From NCBI RefSeq assembly GCF_000972845.2, contig NC_040018.1, positions 3,763,632 to 3,827,631 on the forward strand: DNA of 64,000 bases, in the 5' to 3' direction. Under the pieces are notes generated by a model. The model worked only from the letters and a program-made list of their open reading frames with translations. It was not told the origin of the DNA and did no database searches. Both the position numbers and the translations under genes were made by a program. Of this stretch, positions 28,301 through 36,765 are shown piece by piece. Source of the stretch: Larimichthys crocea. Taxonomy: Eukaryota; Chordata; Actinopteri; Sciaenidae. Numbering within the stretch: the stretch's first letter is position 1; the number at the start of each line of letters is the position of its first letter.

Positions 28301-30766
28301 ACAAGGAGATAAATGAGTATAAAGACCGCATAAATCTGGTTGGAAATCTCTCTAAGCCTGTAAACCCATCTGCTCATTGTCTCTCCTAATGCCCCTCTGC
28401 CCCCCTCAGAGTCAGTGAGAAATACCCCCAGTTCGGAGCCCCTCCCTCCAGCCACCGCCTCATCTCAGGCCTCCTGCCCTTCGGAGATCCTGGCCGACCC
28501 CGAGGGCAGCTACCACGGCTCCACCACCACAGAAGAAGAGCCCAGCTACTCCAGCAACCTGCCCCCGCTTCGCTCAGCTCACCCGCACGCCCACGCCCAC
28601 CCGCTCAAGAGCTTTGCCGTACCTGCGATCCCAGCCTCCAGCCATCCATCATTCGAGTCGCCCGCCCTGCCCAGCGCTCCCCTGCTGACTCAAACCGGTA
28701 AGCAGCAACACGCTCAGGTCAGCGCAGACTACAAGACTGCCAACTGGCATCCAAGCTGTTCAGAGGCGGGCAAGGAGCATGAATCTAAAGTAAAATGGAT
28801 GGAGGATGAACTATGTGATAATCATTCATTAAAACCAACAGAGAAACTTCTTGCTTCGGTTATTTAACAGTTAGATCCGACCAAGTAATTTAATGGGACC
28901 TGCGGGTGTGCTCGTACGACATCAGACAAATTAGAGAAGAGCAAAGAAATGAAGCTAACACCGTGAGGCAAACAACAAAGGCTTTGAACTGCTTCTTTAA
29001 GTCTCAAAAATATTAACGTCAGCTCAGCTGAGGCAACATGTAGACTTGTAGACCAAAGCTGGCAAAAAAACAAACCATGATCTGTTGTTACTTATTAGTG
29101 TTAACTAAAAAATGGCACTTGTACTGTATAGAAGTAATATTACACTCGAGGTTGTGCTGTTATACTGAATATCGGCACAGCTGTTATCTTTTCCTGCAGC
29201 CTTGTGACTACGACTTAATCACAGGCGCGTTGATCTTCAGTACAACATCACTGCCATTGCTTGAGTCTGTTGATGCAGATGTTTAAAGTGTGTTAGAATG
29301 TATAGGATCTCTAGGAGGACCTGATAGGGACTTTCTTATGTTACAGGGAGCGGTACCTCAAACTGAAGTTTCCACATGAGATGGCAAAAACTCTGTATAA
29401 AAGAGGCAGCCTTATTTTGTCTCGTCGCATACCTCTTCTTGCGACTCTCTGGTCCATCTCTTTGTATTGTCAGACTTCCCCAGTCTGTGGAACTCTAAGC
29501 CTGTTTTATTTATTTATATTTATTTTATAATTTACACATAATATGTGCATATGACATATGTTAACTTTTGGAAAAAGGCAAGACAACTTCTTACAGGAGT
29601 AGAAATCTAGAAATCGGCAAAGACGTGGATCATTAGCAGACCTGAGGCGGGCCACATGATTCTCAAACAAGTCGTCTGTAACGGGAGCGTGGCTTTGAAT
29701 ACAGAGGCAGTACTTGTCAGCAGTGCTGTTTTGGACATTAAACCTGAATTTTATAAAGTTCTGACCGGCACAGTCGTCTAATTAAGAAAGGTTTTACTAC
29801 AGTGTGTTACAGAGAGAGCAGTTACTCATTCAAGTCTTGCTGCGTTCACTGACTGTTGTTGTATTTGTGTGTTTTTGTGTCTTTCTCACATTCAGGGCCT
29901 CCCACTCACCCTCACGTTGTTAAAACAGCCTCTATTGGAACACTAGGAAGGACACGAACACCGATGATAGTCACTGTGCCCAACGCCCCTGATGTGCCAG
30001 AGACCAGCAAGATGCTGGAAGATGTAGACAGCGTGAGTATAGCGCCCCATGCAGGCTGCTTGTAGCAATGCAGTCAGCCTAATGTTGGTGAATATGTCAC
30101 ATTTCTTCACATGTTCTTTCCAAATCCATGTCAGGTGTTTCTTTGGTCGGCACTGGTTTATGCAGTTTACACTCAACTGGACGTTGGTTTTAATCACATT
30201 CTCTGTTTGTTCTTTCTCTCTTTTTATTCTTTCCAACTTCAATCTCACCTTTTTTATTTTTGTGGCGTTGTCGGCTGCCTTTTGATCAATTCATTTAATA
30301 ACCGATCTTTAACCAAACCCCATAACCGGAATGATTTTATTTTTACCATCACGTCCTTTCTCCGTGTTTTTAATCCTTGATTGGCTGTCCATCATCCGTT
30401 GACGTCGGCTCCTCTTTGGTTTTTGAATGTTTTTTTTTTGTTGTTGCTTTTTTTGTCTGCTTCAGTCCCATTGACCCATCCACCCCCCCTCAGCTCACCT
30501 CACCCCACCCATACAACTCCCCATTCTCCTCTGTGAAAGATCCCTGACTGACCTCCTCCTTTCCTCTCCTTTCTTCTCCTTCCTTCCTTCCTTCCTTCCC
30601 TCCCTCCCTCCAGGTCCTTGCCTCCCTCCCTCCCTGCCCCTCCCCCGCCCCTCGCAGTAACCCTGTTCCTCTCCCTCAGAGCTACGAGCCCGACGAGCTG
30701 ACCGAGGAGATGGCCCACCTCGAGGGCCTGATGAAGGACCTGAACGCCATCACCACAGCGCCATGA
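989..30766 (+). CDS. neo1: neogenin, 3' portion of gene (22 exons, FN3 domains to stop codon)
   Basis: Neogenin is a single-pass receptor of the DCC family that binds netrins and repulsive guidance molecules and acts in axon guidance, adhesion and BMP/iron signalling. The joined exons total 3149 nt (1048 codons plus stop). All exon junctions keep one frame. In order they encode six fibronectin III domains, a Pro/Gly-rich linker, a transmembrane helix near [15 protein letters not shown], and a cytoplasmic tail with P1 ([13 protein letters not shown]), the [15 protein letters not shown] block and the C-terminal P3 motif ([16 protein letters not shown]). The tail tracks human NEO1 closely and is unlike DCC at [12 protein letters not shown]. 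The signal peptide and Ig domains are not in the window, so the gene is cut at the left edge. In the family, FN3 4-5 bind netrin and FN3 5-6 bind RGM. Whether this is the a or b teleost copy cannot be told here. Confidence 0.96.
2095..2249 (+). CDS. neo1: neo1 exon: FN3-1, second half
   Basis: 155 nt. The first base completes Arg, then [20 protein letters not shown] matches human neogenin. It ends in GAA G with donor GTAAAG. The CA repeats that follow are intronic. Confidence 0.95.
2256..2683. repeat. cluster of CA/TG microsatellites
   Basis: CA tracts at about 2256-2275, 2434-2454 and 2501-2534 and a TG tract at 2661-2683, all just after the second FN3-1 exon. Further CA/TG tracts lie at 3300-3318, 9345-9373, 9711-9729, 20017-20044, 20206-20231, 30772-30804 and 47728-47752. 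Confidence 0.9.
4706..4854 (+). CDS. neo1: neo1 exon: FN3-2, first half
   Basis: 149 nt from acceptor CACCAG to donor GTAGGA. It encodes [20 protein letters not shown] and then [20 protein letters not shown], with the FN3 Trp. It leaves in phase 0. Confidence 0.95.
5011..5238 (+). mobile_element. MITE with AAAGGTCCAGTGTGT termini, copy 1
   Basis: It starts AAAGGTCCAGTGTGTAAGAT and ends ACACACTGGACCTTTT, inverted copies of each other. The interior shares TATGTTTTCATT.GTGTATAAT with the copy at 35100. It is a non-autonomous DNA element in the neo1 intron after the first FN3-2 exon. Confidence 0.82.
6642..6780 (+). CDS. neo1: neo1 exon: FN3-2, second half
   Basis: 139 nt. It encodes [20 protein letters not shown] followed by [16 protein letters not shown], the G-strand end of FN3-2. 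Acceptor TTTCAG, donor GTCAGT, leaving in phase 1. Confidence 0.95.
7052..7115 (+). repeat. LINE-type 3' tail
   Basis: TGCTGCTACTGGACGCCTGA, then GGATCAACAAAGTGTTTATC and a short ATCT repeat. This is the 3' end type of fish non-LTR retrotransposons, where the tail is a short tandem repeat. Only the tail is present. Confidence 0.6.
7303..7352 (+). CDS. neo1: neo1 exon: short exon opening FN3-3
   Basis: 50 nt, too short to show as an open frame. It reads [17 protein letters not shown] across the junction, matching human VPSAAPQNLSLEVRNSK. Acceptor TTCACAG, donor GTAAGA, leaving in phase 0. Confidence 0.95.
7353..9911 (+). other. neo1 intron in FN3-3
   Basis: 2.6 kb with CA/TG tracts near its 3' end. 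Nothing else supportable. Confidence 0.6.
9912..10056 (+). CDS. neo1: neo1 exon: FN3-3, middle
   Basis: 145 nt. It encodes [20 protein letters not shown] and [17 protein letters not shown], with the FN3 Trp. Acceptor CATCAG, donor GTAATA, leaving in phase 1. Confidence 0.95.
10057..12066 (+). other. neo1 intron in FN3-3
   Basis: 2.0 kb, AT-rich, no repeat or exon that I can support. Confidence 0.55.
12067..12177 (+). CDS. neo1: neo1 exon: FN3-3, last third
   Basis: 111 nt, phase 1 at both ends. It encodes [20 protein letters not shown] and [17 protein letters not shown]. Acceptor CTTCAG, donor GTAAAA. The next exon follows after only 88 nt of intron, the shortest neo1 intron in the window. 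Confidence 0.95.
12266..12460 (+). CDS. neo1: neo1 exon: FN3-4, first part
   Basis: 195 nt, phase 1 at both ends. It encodes [20 protein letters not shown] and [20 protein letters not shown], nearly identical to human neogenin. Acceptor CCCCAG, donor GTAAGA. Confidence 0.97.
13331..13372 (+). repeat. CT microsatellite serving as splice-acceptor tract
   Basis: A pure CT run of about 42 nt that ends directly in the CAG acceptor of the FN3-4 exon at 13374. A shorter CT run (4665-4686) lies before the exon at 4706. Confidence 0.9.
13374..13469 (+). CDS. neo1: neo1 exon: FN3-4, end
   Basis: 96 nt, phase 1 at both ends. It encodes [20 protein letters not shown] and [12 protein letters not shown]. 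The acceptor pyrimidine tract is a pure CT microsatellite (13331-13372) ending in CAG. Donor GTATGA. Confidence 0.96.
13563..13720 (+). mobile_element. MITE with AAAGGTCCAGTGTGT termini, decayed copy 3
   Basis: The left terminus reads AAAGGTCCGGTGTGTGAGGG. Near the right, GCCGCTAAATCCTACA resembles the subterminal GCCACTAAATCCTGCACA of the 35100 copy. The right terminus itself is degraded, so the end is approximate. Confidence 0.5.
14292..14456 (+). mobile_element. tRNA-derived SINE, copy 1
   Basis: 165 bp. The head has a pol III A box (TGGCTCAGTTGG) and B box (GATTCGATTCC), and the tail is A-rich. It is flanked by a 15-bp target duplication, AATTCTCCCGCAACA at 14277-14291 and AATTCTTCCGCAACA at 14457-14471, with one mismatch. 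It belongs to a SINE type I recall as common in percomorph genomes. It lies in the neo1 intron after FN3-4. Confidence 0.88.
17560..17792 (+). CDS. neo1: neo1 exon: inter-domain linker and FN3-5, first part
   Basis: 233 nt. It starts with a linker rich in Asp and Pro ([20 protein letters not shown]), then [20 protein letters not shown] and [20 protein letters not shown]. In the family FN3-5 contributes to netrin and RGM binding. Acceptor GTGCAG, donor GTAAGA, leaving in phase 0. Confidence 0.96.
18346..18755 (+). repeat. dispersed ~400-bp repeat (family A), copy 1
   Basis: It shares long runs with 38205-38425, 49826-50240, 51590-51985 (inverted) and 29625-29700 (inverted), for example GTCCAACTTCACAGCAGAAA and CAGTTTTGGTCTCTATAGC. 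It has no coding capacity. The class is unknown; it is probably a non-autonomous element. Confidence 0.85.
20296..20380 (+). repeat. dispersed repeat (family B), copy 1
   Basis: TTCCACAGGCTCATTATGTT and ATATTAACAAGTCTATTAGA recur, slightly diverged, at 23205-23281. Not identified. Confidence 0.65.
21257..21395 (+). CDS. neo1: neo1 exon: FN3-5, end
   Basis: 139 nt. It encodes [20 protein letters not shown] and [20 protein letters not shown], with a possible N-glycosylation sequon (NAT). Acceptor CCACAG, donor GTAGGA, leaving in phase 1. Confidence 0.96.
23026..23133 (+). CDS. neo1: neo1 exon: FN3-6, first part
   Basis: 108 nt, phase 1 at both ends. It encodes [20 protein letters not shown] and [18 protein letters not shown]3-6 is the main RGM-contacting module in the family. 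Acceptor CCGCAG, donor GTGAGT. Confidence 0.96.
23205..23281 (+). repeat. dispersed repeat (family B), copy 2
   Basis: TTCCACAGGCTCTTTATGCT and GATTAACAAGTCTCTCGAAG match the copy at 20296 over about 75 bp. Both are in neo1 introns, 2.9 kb apart. Confidence 0.65.
23643..23837 (+). CDS. neo1: neo1 exon: FN3-6, end
   Basis: 195 nt, phase 1 at both ends. It encodes [20 protein letters not shown] and [20 protein letters not shown], almost identical to human. Acceptor TTGTAG, donor GTAAGT. Confidence 0.96.
24882..24914 (+). CDS. neo1: neo1 33-nt microexon in the juxtamembrane linker
   Basis: 33 nt, phase 1 at both ends, encoding [11 protein letters not shown] across the junctions. Human neogenin has ADSSDKMPNDQ at this place. 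Acceptor GTTAAG after a pyrimidine-rich tract, donor GTAAAC. Because it is symmetric and only 11 codons long, it can be skipped without changing frame. I recall that mammalian neogenin is alternatively spliced near here. Confidence 0.85.
25168..25233 (+). CDS. neo1: neo1 exon: Pro/Gly-rich juxtamembrane linker
   Basis: 66 nt, phase 1 at both ends. It encodes [20 protein letters not shown]. It sits where the human protein has a Gly/Ser/Pro-rich linker (ASGSGGKGSRLPD) that it does not closely resemble. The call rests on splice sites (ACAG acceptor, GTAAGA donor), frame and position. Confidence 0.8.
25461..25599 (+). CDS. neo1: neo1 exon: transmembrane helix
   Basis: 139 nt. It encodes [12 protein letters not shown], then about 24 hydrophobic residues from [15 protein letters not shown] to VVVVGAFLC, then [10 protein letters not shown]. 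The last part is the stop-transfer and juxtamembrane segment, identical to human [11 protein letters not shown]. Acceptor CTCGAG, donor GTAAGA, leaving in phase 2. Confidence 0.96.
25746..25990 (+). CDS. neo1: neo1 exon: cytoplasmic P1 region
   Basis: 245 nt. It encodes [20 protein letters not shown], the P1 block [20 protein letters not shown], and [20 protein letters not shown]. Reading past the donor (GTCAGT at 25991) gives 20 non-conserved residues and a stop. That would be a truncated tail if the intron were retained. Confidence 0.97.
26585..26677 (+). CDS. neo1: neo1 exon: [15 protein letters not shown] block
   Basis: 93 nt, phase 1 at both ends. It encodes [20 protein letters not shown] and [11 protein letters not shown], essentially identical to human. 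Acceptor TTTTAG, donor GTAAGT. Confidence 0.97.
26977..27153 (+). CDS. neo1: neo1 exon: His-rich cytoplasmic segment
   Basis: 177 nt, phase 1 at both ends. It encodes [20 protein letters not shown], then [16 protein letters not shown], then a His/Pro/Arg-rich stretch ([20 protein letters not shown]). It lies where mammalian neogenin has a 53-residue alternatively spliced cassette (from memory). The second half is more His-rich than human (HPGSPWPIGTSM). Confidence 0.95.
27620..27897. mobile_element. 278-bp MITE with 21-bp inverted termini
   Basis: The left terminus at 27620-27640 begins GTTAGGCCGCATTCA. The right terminus at 27877-27897 is its reverse complement, with one mismatch in 21 bp. 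There is no reading frame of note inside. Superfamily is unassigned; the GGCC-rich ends suggest Harbinger or hAT. It lies in the neo1 intron after the His-rich exon. Confidence 0.85.
28410..28697 (+). CDS. neo1: neo1 exon: cytoplasmic P2-type proline-rich region
   Basis: 288 nt, phase 1 at both ends. It encodes [60 protein letters not shown] and [11 protein letters not shown]. The core [12 protein letters not shown] is identical to human. The HPHAHAHAHP run is longer than in mammals. Acceptor CCCTCAG, donor GTAAGC. Confidence 0.95.
29625..29700 (-). repeat. dispersed repeat family A, partial copy
   Basis: GACCTGAGGCGGGCCACATG and CTCAAACAAGTCGTCTGTAA match the inverted copy at 51720-51780. 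Only this end of the repeat is recognisable. It lies in a neo1 intron. Confidence 0.65.
29896..30032 (+). CDS. neo1: neo1 exon: penultimate coding exon
   Basis: 137 nt, entering in phase 1 and leaving in phase 0. It encodes [20 protein letters not shown] and [20 protein letters not shown], matching human [13 protein letters not shown] and TRMLEDSES. Acceptor ATTCAG, donor GTGAGT. Confidence 0.96.
30680..30766 (+). CDS. neo1: neo1 last exon: P3 motif and stop
   Basis: 87 nt with TGA at 30764-30766. It encodes [20 protein letters not shown] and LNAITTAP. This P3 helix binds co-receptors and kinases in the DCC family. Human ends in ITTA, so there is one extra Pro here. Acceptor CCCTCAG. Confidence 0.98.
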   Translation, partial: SYEPDELTEEMAHLEGLMKDLNAITTAP

Positions 30767-32289
30767 GCATGCACACACACCCACACACACACACACACAC
30801 ACACCTCTACACACACATGCAGACACTTTCTGTCATCCTCGCTCACACACACAAACACACTCTCTAAAGTCAAAACAAACACACCCAAACATAAATCTTG
30901 GGAGGCAGAGGCTGGTGGACAGAAAATAAATGGCTTCTCATGCCCAAGAAAACTCTCACGTCCCCCTGCAGAGAAAAAAAACAAACAAACAAACTCCAGA
31001 CTGAAACTTAGGAACTTTTTTTGGCTTACCTTGCTCAGTCTCAGGAAGGAGATTGCCATGAGAGGGAAGAAAAAGTGACACGCTTCATCTTTTTATGAAG
31101 AACCATTCTCAGAGACAATGAACTTTTAAAACATTGGTCGCTTTCAACCGGAAGATTGTGAATTTTTTCCTCAGCAAAAATACGTGCGGTAGGTTTTGTT
31201 TTTTTTGTTTTCTTTTGTCGCGAACGTTCACTCTCGCACGCTCGAGATGAGACGGCGGTTGATTCAATGTCAAGTCAAAAAGGAGAAAGTCCAAAAAATA
31301 TGCTGGTTTTGATGTTGGTGCTCATGCGGCGCAGTCTACACACAGTGTTTGTTTGATTAGTGTTTTCTTTGTGCATTTTGTATATCTATTGGGCCGTTTC
31401 AGTGAAGTGAACATTGGATATCAGCCCCCCCCTTTACAAGCCTACATTATTCATAAACGTGGTATTTTATTTTTGTTTTTACCCCCTTGTGTCATATATT
31501 GTGCCATGACTTTTTATTATTTTCTATGTTATTGTATTATTTTTTTACACACATATCCTTATAAACATGTACATATGTTGTGTTTTTTTTTTTTTTTTTT
31601 TTAAACTGCCTCATTCTTTTGATGTTTCCCATATTTCATTATTATTATTTGAAAGTGTGATTACAAATGAGTCCTGAAGCTCAGTTTTCATATCAAAAGG
31701 GGAGAGAAGCCTGATGTGTTTCTACAGTACATTCTTCTCTGGCATTGTGTTGCCCGCTTTGTACATTAAAACGTCTTCTTCTTTTTTTTTTTTCAGTCTT
31801 TTTATTTTGTTTGTGGGAGCTCCGTTTTAAAAGCCTTACCAACGTGTTTGTATGTTGGACCGTCGAGATGACTCGGCTCTCCACGGATGTCGCTCAAGAG
31901 TTGTGCTGTCTCGCTGCCAGTGGCAGTTTCTATATAGTTCTGTGGGACTTGACAGTATTCCCCACAGGTCAGGGGTACCTAGGACTCAGGGCGCTGACCC
32001 CAACCCCTCCTAAAAAAAACAAAACAAAAAAAAAAACCTCACAGTCAAATCAATCAATCACCTGCAACAGACGAGTTATCTTTTATACAGAAGTTCGGTC
32101 GAATGTGTGTGTCATTTTCCAAAAAAAACAATATTTGGTTGTCAGACGTCTGTACTGCTGAACCACGTGTGCGTTTTTACCCCACAGCGGAGTGTGTTTG
32201 CTGTATTTTCCTGCTGTTCTTCATCAGATGCCCGGGTTCTTTTACAAATCTTATAAGACGCAAAGATGTTGGCCTTTTGAAGGGGACTC

Positions 32290-32294
<5 letters not shown>

Positions 32295-32328
<34 letters not shown>

Positions 32329-32393
32329 TGGTAGTTTTTGTATGAAGAAGAAGAAGAAGAAGAAGAAAAAGAAGAAGAAGAAGAAAAAAGAAG
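32295..32393 (+). repeat. poly(T) tract and GAA/AAG repeat in neo1 3'UTR
   Basis: A T-run of about 31 nt (32295-32325) and then AAG repeats (32344-32393), capable of pairing as T:A if transcribed together. Confidence 0.85.
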
Positions 32394-32623
32394 CTTGTTC
32401 TATACACAAATCTGATGTAAAAAAAGAAAAGGAAAAAAAAAAGTTCATCTAAGAAACTAGTTTTTCATTACCCTCTTACCCAAAGAAATTTGTCACTTGC
32501 AATCATAGTAATTTGCTCTACTTTTGTGAATACCATGTTTCTCATAAATGTACATCGTCATGAATGTCAGTATAACTGTAAGAGATTTTAACTATGGATA
32601 CAAACAAGGAACAAGTTTTGGGT

Positions 32624-32629
32624 AATAAA
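32624..32629 (+). other. candidate neo1 poly(A) signal AATAAA
   Basis: A canonical hexamer about 1.86 kb after the neo1 stop, followed at once by an A-rich run. The distance suits a long neogenin 3'UTR, but the A-rich context makes chance occurrence likely. Confidence 0.35.
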
Positions 32630-33280
32630 AAAAAAAGAAAAAAAGATTGAAATCAAACAGGGGGAGAAAACAGACCGAACTCCATTTGGGAAATAATCTA
32701 TTGAGTTGTAAACAGTTGAACCTGTATTGCACTTTTTCACAGTTTTTGAAAAGTACATTTCTTACATATCTTGTGTTTTAAATATCAAAAGCTGTTTGTG
32801 TAAACGTAGTGTTCTAGGTAAGCAGCAGGCAGCTGGTCTTTGTTTTGTTTTTTTTATGTTTTATTTTGTTTTTGTTTGTTGTTTTTTTTGCTTCAGAGAT
32901 GATATGAATTTGAGCAGCCGAGTTGTTTACTTTTTGCAGCTCATGATGAGGAATTCTGTTGTTGCTTGTTCGTGTACAGAGCTTTCTTTGCTTTCTGTAG
33001 GAAGATAAAAAAAAAAATCTGTGGCTTTTTAAAAAATGTTGAAAAAAAGGTTTGGAAAAAAAAGATGTTTTTTTATTGGTGCTCCTATACATTGTGTATA
33101 CAAACTATTATGAATACTAACAAAGTAAATGTTTCTGCTCGTCTTCTTTTCATCAAACACCTTTGGGACACCCGTCAGGTGTTAAAACTCACTCATAAGT
33201 AATACACTATCCAAAATCTACAGTATGTTAATGGACTGTACTTATATGGTGGCCTGACACTTTCACACTACACGTCTCCT

Positions 33281-33480
33281 TCACGCACACATACATCCAC
33301 TGATGGCTGCCATGCAAGCTGCCAACTGCTCATCAGCATCCCCGTCGGGAGCAATTTGGAGTTCAGTATCTTGCTCAAGGACACTTCGACATGGACTAGA
33401 GGAGCCAGGTATCAAATCACAGACCATCTGATCAGCTCTACCTCCTGAGCCACACTGTGAGCCACACTCACAGCACTGTG
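33281..33480 (-). mobile_element. probable tRNA-like retroposon fragment, minus strand
   Basis: Read on the minus strand, the segment near 33390-33475 resembles a tRNA-type head (CTCAGGAGGTAGAGCTGATC, then a decayed B-box region). It continues into GTCGAAGTGTCCTTGAGCAA, a run I recall as recurrent in fish genomes. No clear ends. Confidence 0.55.
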
Positions 33481-33519
33481 AGTCAAGTAGAGCTGTAATA
33501 ATGAATCGAATAGTCAATC

Positions 33520-33650
33520 ATCTATACATCTGCTTATCCTCCTCAGGGTCGCAGGGTTGCTGGAGCCTTTACCAGCTGACTTAGTGCAAGAGGCCGGGTA
33601 CACACTGGACACGTCACCAGTTCATCATAGGGCACATAGAAACAACCATT
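33520..33650 (+). repeat. dispersed fish repeat fragment (GGGTCGCAGGGTTGCTGGAG type)
   Basis: It matches, from memory, the recurrent vertebrate/fish repeat that reads GGTCGC..GCTGGAGCC..CCAGCTG followed by GTACACACTGGAC. A different part of the same repeat appears at 61130-61335. Confidence 0.55.
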
Positions 33651-35099
33651 AAATGGTCAAAAGATTAATATTTTTTAAGATTTTATCATTTCAATGACTC
33701 CTCATGATACTAAACTGAATATCTTTGGGCGAAAAAACAAGCAGTTTAATTCAACTTTAACCTTTCAGTGCTATCTGATGCTTGATAGATGAATTTATTT
33801 ATTGATTCAATTTCCATATAATCATGTGGAACTAAACAGTATCTCCTCATAGGTCAGGGACGCCTCGGACTTCCAAATGTGAAAATAATCTTTTGTGAAG
33901 TCGAGGAGGGTTTCTTTAGGTTTAAAACGTTCAAATGTGAAACAAAAAGGACAGCTCTCATTTTAAGTACACAGATGTTATATTTCAGATAGACTGTATT
34001 CACTTAATGAACCACTATTTGTTCAGTTATAAACTCTTAAAAGCCCATAGTTTACAGTCATTTCAGCTGAAATAATAATCTCATTGACTGACTAACGTCT
34101 TCATGGGTTTCTAAGCACTGTATCATGAATGTAAGGTCAACCAGTGCTTGTTTGTCCAGATTTCTAGTAGTCATAGTCATCATGTGAAATTGGATAAAAA
34201 AAGTTTCTGCCTGAACAGCTGATGAAACTGACTCACTCGACATTTGGCTGCTACAGATGTAGCCGCCTAGAATTACCGGCTGGTCCGTGACAGGTCCATG
34301 ACGGGGCCTCGCCTATCTGAATGGCATGAACAGATATATCCGGCTGGCAGCGTCAGTTCTGAGTGGCTGCCACTGAGGAGTTGGCATTCAATTCAACTTC
34401 TGTTGATGGAGCTTGATGTCACAACATATTTTAATAAACCATGACATTTAAACAGACTGACTTGGACAAATGAGTCCACTTCTACTTGTCAGTACACATT
34501 AAAATGTTAACTTTGACTGTTTGGATACATTTTTTTAGAGTGCGCTCACTTTAGTGTTATTGTTTATCCAGAATGGCTGAAAAGCCTAAATAAACCTAAA
34601 TATCAGCGTGTTGCCATGAAAAATCACTATAGGCTCCACATCAAATTAAAAAAGCTATGAGATGGCTTCACCTCATAACACTATAAAAGATAAAGTAGAT
34701 ATTAGGCATTTTATCTGTTGCAGATGAGTTATGCTGCATTTTGGGCTCAACATCTGGAGCCCCTGCACATAAAGTGTAAATCCATGTTCCACAGTAGATC
34801 AAGTTGTCATCAAGGAGAAGAATAAACGGTAAATAGCCCAGATGAAATGTGAGGCAAGTTGCGGATACACTTGTATTTGAGAAGTATCACTGTATGAATA
34901 GATATAAACAGGATATACTACACTATTTAAAATAAATGAAAACTGAGGAGTGAGAAGATGACAAGATGAAAATAATAAAACAGTAAGACGTGTTGGAAAT
35001 AGCTGTGTGCTAGCATTACTAACAAGCAAAAGGTTTTAGAAGTAAAACAAGCAGGTAGGTTGAAAGCAGGCGATACAAAACTCCAACAAGTTAATACTA

Positions 35100-35309
35100 A
35101 ATAATCCAGGGGTCCATTTCTTTGCAGGAATTGAATAGAATATGTATTAGTATGTTTTCATTAGTGTATAATAATCTGAATATATGAGTTGTGTTTCTGT
35201 TGCCTTAAAACAAGTCATGCTTGGACGGGGAGGGTGAGACATAGAGTATTCATTTGGTTGCAATCTGAAACTACTAGGTGCCACTAAATCCTGCACACTG
35301 GACCTTTAA
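35100..35309 (+). mobile_element. MITE with AAAGGTCCAGTGTGT termini, copy 2
   Basis: The right terminus CACACTGGACCTTTA is intact at about 35294-35308; the left terminus is eroded. The interior shares TATGTTTTCATTAGTGTATA with copy 1. Intergenic between neo1 and snx1. Confidence 0.75.
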
Positions 35310-35318
35310 GTCTAAAAA

Positions 35319-35352
35319 TATCATATCATATCATATCATATCATATCATATC
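35319..35352 (+). repeat. ATATC minisatellite
   Basis: Tandem ATATC units, intergenic, directly after the MITE copy ending at 35309. TATC/TCCA repeats follow at 35686-35731. Confidence 0.85.
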
Positions 35353-36097
35353 TTGTGTATATATATACACACACATATTTATACATGCGTACATACTTTA
35401 TATTGCAGTTATGTATGTATGCACACCTTGCACAGGCTAAATATATGACACATTTCTATGTGTATCTCTATAGATATATTATTAAACATACCGAACACTA
35501 AAGACATTATAAACATGAGGTTTTCTGAGGTGACAGTGTGGATTATACCAGAAAGGTTTTGAGTTATTGAGTTAAGTGTTTGTTGTTAATATTGAGTCAT
35601 GACATAGGCCAATACATCCCACATAGCAACATATCATGACACGTCACAGTGTCCTCCAACACTAAACAACACATGATGTGATGTAGTCTATCTATCTATC
35701 CATCCATCCATCCATCCATCCATCCATCCATGTCAGGAGGAGACGCGGGTTGAAGGCCAAAATTAAAGTAATTTATTGTAAAGAACTCAACAACACAAAC
35801 TTTTACCAAACACGAACCAAAGAAACAATGGGGTGTGTTAAACAGTCAATAAGTGGTGAAGGTGCATGTATGCATGAGTGAACATGAAAAGAAAGAAACC
35901 AAAAAACCATGAGGCAGCCTGGAGAGGTGGGTGCAGCCTGCCAAAGAGAGAGACAGAGTCTGGTAGAAGCTAATGGGTGGAGCTTAACTCCCAGGTGTTT
36001 CCACCTCCAACCAGCTGGGCAAGGAAACACACTCAAATTACCCAGGGAACCATCACACCATCTATACATCCATCCATCTATCATCTATCTATAAGAA

Positions 36098-36130
36098 GAA
36101 GAAGATATACTTTATTAATCCCCTCACGTA
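36098..36130 (-). repeat. LINE-type 3' tail, minus strand
   Basis: On the minus strand it reads GGGATTAATAAAGTATATCT followed by TCTTC repeats, the same tail type as at 38570 and 46190. Confidence 0.55.
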
Positions 36131-36201
36131 CAGTACAAGTACAAAGGCTCATAGACATGCAATTGTAGGGAGAGAGATGGTGGAGTGATGGGCAGCCAGA
36201 C

Positions 36202-36249
<48 letters not shown>
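36202..36249 (+). repeat. TATC microsatellite
   Basis: About twelve TATC units between a LINE tail and the hAT-like element. Imperfect TATC tracts continue at 36662-36765. Confidence 0.9.
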
Positions 36250-36765
36250 TTCTTATCTCTCCTCTCGTGGCATGTCTCATCTAATGCCTGTTACTAACCA
36301 AACTTCCCTGGCGAGGTTTCTTGTGCTCTGTCGTCCAGCAGTTCTCGTGGATCGTGGCTGCTGCTGTGATCCTGCAGACGCCCCACTACACATTTATCTT
36401 TACTGTATATTTACTACCATATTTGTTACTTTAAATCCATTTTTTGTGATCATTGTCATTTTGTCGTCATGTAATTGTACATATGTTTGTGTTAATTTGT
36501 CCTGTACACGTACACATCATTGCACGGTCTGTCCGTCCGGCTGGGAGAGGGATCCCTCCTCTGTGGCTCTTCCTGAGGTTTCTTCACCACTTTTTTCCCA
36601 GTTTTAAGGGTTTTTTGTGGGCAAGTTTTTCCTCACTCGAAAGCGTGCACCACCGGTTAAGATAGATATATCGCTCGATCTTATCTATCTCTCTTATCTA
36701 TCTATCTATATATCTATCTAATCCTATCTATCTATCTATCTCTCTATCTCATCATCTATCTATCT

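Larger units (their letters stand above)
30767..33200 (+). other. neo1: neo1 3'UTR, extent uncertain
   Basis: Non-coding DNA after the neo1 stop. It opens with a CA repeat (30772-30804) and later has long T, A and GAA tracts (31578-31602, 32295-32325, 32344-32393). Candidate poly(A) signals are ATTAAA near 31764 and AATAAA at 32624-32629. A genomic A-tract follows the latter, so I cannot say which is used. No conserved reading frame is seen. Confidence 0.6.
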
